From Mogibacterium sp. (lineage in GTDB: Bacteria; Bacillota; Clostridia; Peptostreptococcales; Anaerovoracaceae): 64,000 nt of DNA. The translations under genes and the position numbers were made by a program. Numbering within the stretch: position 1 is the stretch's first letter; each line of letters starts with the position of its first letter. The stretch is taken from contig JAEUGJ010000030.1 in the NCBI GenBank assembly GCA_016775335.1, forward strand, positions 87,393 through 151,392. The letters are read 5' to 3'. Below the pieces are notes generated by a model, which was not told where the DNA came from, ran no database searches, and worked only from the letters and a program-made list of their open reading frames with translations. Positions 60,326 through 64,000 of this stretch are shown here, one piece after another.

Positions 60326-60736
60326 TGAAATAACCTCTCTTTCATTATCTCTGTTAAAAAATGTTCCGTTGACCCTTTCCGCGATTTTCTTCTTTTTAAA
60401 TCGCAAGTGGTCAACCAATTTTTACAATTCAATTGTGCCACCTTTCAACCCATTTTGCAAGCTATTTTTTAATTATTTTTGCATTAAAATTTGGACAACC
60501 TATTTTTAATATGAGGTTTTTTTCTGTTCGAACCCCTTATTTTTCAACATATTGTGTAAATTTACAGCTTTGCCCCTATTCTTCATCTTCGAAACCATAT
60601 TTCCGAACCATTTGACATTCACCAATGAAATGGAGTAAAATTCTGAAAAAGAAGCATCATAAAAATTTATAGGTTTATTAAAAATAACGCGCCGATGTTT
60701 TTTTACAAATTCTCGGCATATCGGGAGGACATTTCT
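60326..60736. other. Divergent intergenic region, 411 bp
   Basis: Very AT-rich between the ureide operon (minus) and the alpha/beta hydrolase gene (plus). It holds the operon promoter and operator-like palindrome near 60408-60460. Short hydrophobic frames are present but lack ribosome sites. No riboswitch or RNA gene recognised. Confidence 0.55.
60408..60460 (-). promoter_or_regulatory. Ureide operon promoter with candidate operator
   Basis: Minus strand: TTGCAA (60455-60460), 17-nt spacer, CACAAT (60432-60437). Just past the expected transcript start lies the palindrome TGGTCAACCA (60408-60417); GTTGACC recurs at 60369-60375. GntR/FCD proteins commonly bind TGGT-N-ACCA sites, so this fits the operon's own regulator. 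Confidence 0.55.
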
Positions 60737-61630
60737 ATGATTCAAAAACAAATTATTGATTTTTCGGAGTTCGCTTCGTACGGTTTCATAAAAAAAGCTA
60801 CCGTATATCACGAGGATTCCGTCTCGCCAAAGGCCGTTCTGCTGTACTTCCACGGCGGCGGACTCCTCTACGGCAACCGAGAGGACCTGCCGGAAAAACA
60901 CCTGCGTACTTTTACCGAGAAGGGATATGTGATTGCCGCGATGGATTATCCTCTCGCCCCGGCGGTGACCCTACCGGGAATATTGGAGGATGTGCTGGAT
61001 TCCGTCAACCGTTATGAAGAAGTGCTGACCACCGCCGGATTGGTGGCGGAGGCCGAAACGCAGAATGCTTTTCGGCCGGGAGAGATTCCGTACTTTCTGT
61101 GGGGACGCTCTGCCGGCGCTTACCTGACGCTTTTGGCCGGCGCCTCGGAAAAGCTTGCCGTCAAGCCCTCCGGTATCCTGTCCTATTACGGATACGGTTT
61201 CCTGACGGACGGATGGTATGACACTTCCAGTTTCTGGTACAGTTCCCTGCCGGAAGTGCCGGAGAGCTGCCTTCAGGCGATTCCTTCGGAGCCCCACTGC
61301 ACCGGACCGCTGGAAACCCATTACAGCGTATACGTGTACGCTCGGCAAAAGGGGCTTTGGAAGAATCTAATCTACAGCGGTCGGGAGAAATTTTTCTTCA
61401 TCGACTACTCCCTCCGACTTAAGGACACGCTTCAGGCGCCGCTGTTCTGTGCCCACAGTACCGGCGATAACGATGTGCCTTTCTCGGAATTCAATGCGCT
61501 GGCAGCCAAGTATCGGCCGGAGAAATACATCGCCGCCGCCGGGGATCACGATTTCGACCGGGATGAGGAAAGTCCTTTCACCAACGAATTACTGAATGCC
61601 ACAATTCAATTTATGGAAAAACGCTTGTAA
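60737..61630 (+). CDS. Alpha/beta hydrolase (esterase-like)
   Basis: Cytoplasmic protein of 297 residues. Hormone-sensitive-lipase-like features: oxyanion motif YFHGGGLLYGN, nucleophile elbow WGRSAGAYLTLLAG (Gly-x-Ser-x-Gly), acid STGDNDVPFSEF and catalytic His AAGDHDFDRD. Substrate unknown. Divergent from the ureide operon, so a role in ureide use is possible but unproven. Start 60737 follows GGGAGGA; the longer frame has no site. Ends in a strong terminator. Confidence 0.88.
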   Translation: MIQKQIIDFSEFASYGFIKKATVYHEDSVSPKAVLLYFHGGGLLYGNREDLPEKHLRTFTEKGYVIAAMDYPLAPAVTLPGILEDVLDSVNRYEEVLTTAGLVAEAETQNAFRPGEIPYFLWGRSAGAYLTLLAGASEKLAVKPSGILSYYGYGFLTDGWYDTSSFWYSSLPEVPESCLQAIPSEPHCTGPLETHYSVYVYARQKGLWKNLIYSGREKFFFIDYSLRLKDTLQAPLFCAHSTGDNDVPFSEFNALAAKYRPEKYIAAAGDHDFDRDEESPFTNELLNATIQFMEKRL

Positions 61631-61684
61631 AAACAAAACGGCCATGCAAGAGCATCCAAATGCGCCTGCATGGTCGTTTTGTTT
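61631..61684. terminator. Terminator after the alpha/beta hydrolase gene
   Basis: 18-bp stem (61631-61648 with 61667-61684, one G-T pair; core ACGGCCATGCA/TGCATGGTCGT). A/T-rich on both flanks; it can serve both strands. Confidence 0.85.
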
Positions 61685-61701
61685 CGTATTCTCACTTCAT
61701 T

Positions 61702-62241
61702 TCACTTTCGATTTTCAACTCTCATATCCGTTACCACCATCACGTAGTGGCTGAGCAAAGCGGCACTTCCCGTCGTTAATGCGAGAATCCATCGCCACCC
61801 ATTGCCGAAGAGCACGCAGTTGAATATCAGTATTGTCGCCGCCGTTCCGCAAATGATGGAAAGAATCAGGATTTTGTGCCACTCCTTCAGTCCGAATCTC
61901 TTGGCATCCTGCGTCATCTGCGCCGAAAAAAGGCTGTTCACCAGAAAAGCGATTCCGATCATCAGCAGAATCAGCTGCTGCTCTTTAAAACGATAGAAGG
62001 CCACCCCCATAATAATCATCAGTATGCCCAACGCAAAGTCGTATTCAAAGGCCAAACAAGACAAATCCTTTGAGAAATATCCGAAAATCTTCAGTATCCC
62101 GTCCGCCGCCAATATAATTCCAAATATCCTTCCCAGGAAAATATTCATCACCGGAAGATTCAGAATTAACGCTGCGGTAACAGCATAGAGCACGATATCG
62201 ATTATAATCGTCCCGCGCCGCGCAATTTTATTTTTATCCAA
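61702..62241 (-). CDS. Six-span membrane protein, HdeD/DUF308-like
   Basis: Protein of 179 residues with six hydrophobic segments in three pairs (IIIDIVLYAVTAALILNLPV, IFGIILAADGILKIFGYF, FALGILMIIMGVAFY, and three more). The pattern G-x-x-L...G-I-x-x-I-x-x-G resembles DUF308/HdeD proteins, whose role is unclear. Translation appears to start at TTG 62241, with GAGG 9 nt upstream and GGGGG next to it. Single gene between a terminator and the radical SAM gene. Confidence 0.7.
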   Translation of the reverse strand: MDKNKIARRGTIIIDIVLYAVTAALILNLPVMNIFLGRIFGIILAADGILKIFGYFSKDLSCLAFEYDFALGILMIIMGVAFYRFKEQQLILLMIGIAFLVNSLFSAQMTQDAKRFGLKEWHKILILSIICGTAATILIFNCVLFGNGWRWILALTTGSAALLSHYVMVVTDMRVENRK

Positions 62242-62317
62242 TCCCCCTCACCTCTTTTCTCGTATATATGTAAATTATACATACGCATCATGGATGACAT
62301 TATGGAATAAAAACGAA

Positions 62318-63658
62318 CTACTTATTCTGCTTTTCCGCCCAGAGCTTATCTGCCACCGGATCCCAGTTCTTCGCGTAAGCGATGGTCTTTCCGCAGAAAT
62401 GCTCCGCACTTTCCGGAGATTCCAAATCCGTGGAGTGCGCGCCGGATTCCTTTACCATTTTCGGCAGCTTATCCGGATTTTCCAACATCGGACACGGTTT
62501 CAGATAATTGTCGTTGAACGGCATATTTCTGTGGTATGCCATGAACAACGGACTCTGCATGGCCTCCAGCAGTGTTTTTTCCCGAATGTTCGAATCCGAA
62601 TAGTGGATGAAGGCACACGGATCGATGTCGCCGTTCGCATTGATGTGAAGGTATCTTCTTCCGCCGGCAATGCATCCGTTAACGTATTCGCCGTCATTCT
62701 GGAAATCGATGATGAACAACGGATTTTCCGCACGATACTTCCGCACGCGGTTCATGGTTTCCACCCGCTGTTCCGGTGTCGGCAACAGCTCCGGAGAAGC
62801 ATCGTTGCCCACCGGCATGTAGTGGAAGAACCAGGTGAAGAAGGCCCCCACATCCTTCAAGCTGTCCAGAAATTTCTTCGATGTGATGGATTCGAAATTG
62901 ACGCTGGTGTAGCAGCAGGAGAATCCAAACGGAAGCCGGTTGCGGCGAAGAACATCGCAGGCGTGCATTACCTTATCGTATACACCCACGCCTCTCCGGC
63001 TGTCTGTCGCCTCGCTGAAACCTTCAATCGAAATGCACGGGATGAAGTTCTTCACCCGAAGCATCTCTTCGGCAAATTCATCATCGATCAGCGTGCCGTT
63101 TGTAAAAGCAAGAATCACGCAGTCATCGTGTTTCTCGCAAAGTTTGATGATATCGTTCTTTCGTACCATCGGTTCTCCGCCGGTCAAAAGGTAGAAATAT
63201 ACGCCCATATTTTTTCCCTGGCACATGATATCGTCCAGTTCCTCCAGGGAGAGGTTCAGCTTATTACCGTATTCTGCGGCCCAGCATCCGGTGCAGTGCA
63301 GGTTGCAGGCACTGGTAGGATCCATCAGAATCGCCCACGGAATATTGCAGTCCAATTTATTTCTGAGTTCATCTTCTCTCTTCCATCCGGCCAGGCATGC
63401 GTTCAGGAAAAAATTTCCCAGAAGTGTCTTTGCTACATCCGGATTGATGTCGTTGATAATATGGGTAATATACTGCTGGTAAGGACTGTTCTTATCCTCC
63501 AATTGTCTCCGAATCGCCTTTCTCGCGCCGACAAAATCGTCTCCCGCAAACTTATCTGCCCAATCCATAATCTTCATAAGATTCTTATCCGGATCCTTAT
63601 ATGCCATATCAATCGCCCGATCCAGACCAAATTGTTCTAATGAATGTACGAGTTTCAT
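62318..63658 (-). CDS. Radical SAM protein with SPASM-like C-terminal region
   Basis: Protein of 446 residues. After about 100 residues of helical N-terminal domain, the radical SAM motif CNLHCTGC (CxxxCxxC) occurs in MDPTSACNLHCTGCWAAEYG, followed by YLLTGGEPMVRK, LAFTNGTLID and ISIEGFSEATDSRRG. The C-terminal region (about 345-420) has more cysteines (NGCIAGGRRYLHINANGDID, PCAFIHYSD, LKPCPMLENP), as expected for an auxiliary FeS cluster of SPASM proteins. Substrate not evident: no small precursor peptide gene was found nearby. AGGAGG lies 10 nt before ATG. Confidence 0.88.
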   Translation of the reverse strand: MKLVHSLEQFGLDRAIDMAYKDPDKNLMKIMDWADKFAGDDFVGARKAIRRQLEDKNSPYQQYITHIINDINPDVAKTLLGNFFLNACLAGWKREDELRNKLDCNIPWAILMDPTSACNLHCTGCWAAEYGNKLNLSLEELDDIMCQGKNMGVYFYLLTGGEPMVRKNDIIKLCEKHDDCVILAFTNGTLIDDEFAEEMLRVKNFIPCISIEGFSEATDSRRGVGVYDKVMHACDVLRRNRLPFGFSCCYTSVNFESITSKKFLDSLKDVGAFFTWFFHYMPVGNDASPELLPTPEQRVETMNRVRKYRAENPLFIIDFQNDGEYVNGCIAGGRRYLHINANGDIDPCAFIHYSDSNIREKTLLEAMQSPLFMAYHRNMPFNDNYLKPCPMLENPDKLPKMVKESGAHSTDLESPESAEHFCGKTIAYAKNWDPVADKLWAEKQNK

Positions 63659-63750
63659 GATTTCATACCTCCTAGTCGTTCTTTTGATAAATTTCTTATC
63701 TCTTGTCATGATTCTATCGCACTTTATCATTAATTTAACTAGACAAAAAA

Positions 63751-63780
63751 GTGAAAGTGTTCGAATTCGAACACTTTCAC
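63751..63780 (-). terminator. Perfect 30-bp palindrome upstream of the radical SAM gene
   Basis: GTGAAAGTGTTCGAA is followed directly by its exact complement; on the minus strand TTTTTT follows. It could be a second terminator for the NCS1-like gene or an operator for the radical SAM gene. Confidence 0.7.
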
Positions 63781-63791
63781 CAAAATTGCCT

Positions 63792-63827
63792 AAAAAGGCC
63801 ACCGCACAACCATGCGATAGCCTTTTT
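63792..63827 (-). terminator. Terminator after the NCS1-like transporter gene
   Basis: Minus-strand AAAAAGGCTATCGCA pairs with TGCGGTGGCCTTTTT (two G-T pairs), loop TGGTTG-like, about 50 nt after the stop. Confidence 0.8.
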
Positions 63828-63876
63828 CGGGTTGCAGATTTCTCTGCAGGTGTATGAAAAAATGATTTTTGATGGC

Positions 63877-64000
63877 TTATTTTTTCTCCAAGACAGTTCC
63901 TTTGCGGAAACCTTCTACAGACTTCATGTTCTTCATCAGCAGATAATACACGATACCGGTCGGAATCGTTGCCGTGAAGAAGGACAAGTCTACGTTCAGC
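63877..64000 (-). CDS. C-terminal end of a membrane transporter, NCS1-like (partial)
   Basis: Only the last 40 codons lie in the window. They encode LNVDLSFFTATIPTGIVYYL then LMKNMKSVEGFRKGTVLEKK. The N-D-LSFF...GIVYYLLM pattern is typical of the last helix of nucleobase:cation symporters (CodB/PucI type). If right, a purine, cytosine or allantoin permease lies next to the ureide region. Identification from so short a piece is tentative. Confidence 0.55.
   Translation of the reverse strand, partial: LNVDLSFFTATIPTGIVYYLLMKNMKSVEGFRKGTVLEKK

Noticed and set aside
60432..60450. Sigma-54 promoter (TGGCAC) upstream of allE
   Set aside because: The downstream element is one base too far away and lacks the GC pair; a sigma-70-type promoter fits better.

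Overview
The window looks like chromosome of a strictly fermentative Gram-positive anaerobe of the class Clostridia. It has a moderate GC content (near 50-55 % by eye), strong AGGAGG-type ribosome binding sites, a lysine riboswitch, a NiaR-type NAD regulator, DUF4317, long-form HPF, and the rimP-nusA-rnpM-infB-rbfA-nrnA-truB-ribF block in Firmicutes order. I cannot name a genus. No rRNA, tRNA or CRISPR array was recognised.

Layout. 1-262: a stem-loop repeat array. 263-5289: minus-strand genes (lipoprotein, O-antigen-ligase-like membrane protein, hpf, metallo-hydrolase, pgeF-type oxidoreductase/phosphorylase, pentapeptide protein). 5460-7456: an NhaC-family transporter behind a lysine riboswitch. 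7587-9675: L,D-transpeptidase, xpt, crcB. 9698-11029: an AT-rich insert (VanZ-like plus secreted protein) between two identical 85-bp direct repeats, abutting a TSUP permease. 12349-18978: TIM-barrel protein, second stem-loop array, alanine symporter, CPA2 antiporter, DUF4317. 19123-22142: ABC-F protein and MATE exporter. 22314-28951: two GntR/FCD regulators and a peptide-use set (PepV-like dipeptidase, GPH-type transporter, M42 aminopeptidase, PepT-like protein). 28995-29339: third stem-loop array. 29397-30986: ABC-F gene with a leader hairpin. 31142-32830: AT-rich accessory island with an IS3-type orfA remnant, a secreted protein that appears to start at ATT, and an unlisted 36-residue membrane peptide. 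32899-36850: niaR-nadC-nadB diverging from nadA, with paired NiaR-like boxes. 37019-40663: MacB/FtsX-type ABC transporter. 40858-49976: the translation/RNA-processing operon plus nudC. 50109-60325: ureide (allantoate) catabolic operon. 60737-64000: alpha/beta hydrolase, membrane protein, radical SAM/SPASM protein, and the end of an NCS1-like transporter.

How the ureide operon works (inference from families): allantoate is hydrolysed by AllC, ureidoglycine is deaminated by AllE, ureidoglycolate is oxidised to oxalurate by AllD, an FdrA-YlbE fusion would phosphorolyse oxalurate to oxamate and carbamoyl phosphate, and carbamate kinase makes ATP from the latter. A lactate-permease-family transporter with a 65-residue membrane partner could move allantoate in or oxamate out. 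The last gene is a regulator with two different DNA-binding domains. No allantoinase and no YlbF (DUF2877) gene is present in the window.

The most novel signal is a family of intergenic stem-loops at three loci. The 9-11-bp stem sequence changes from type to type with both arms changing together, while a 27-nt loop core is conserved without gaps. I do not recognise this as a described element.
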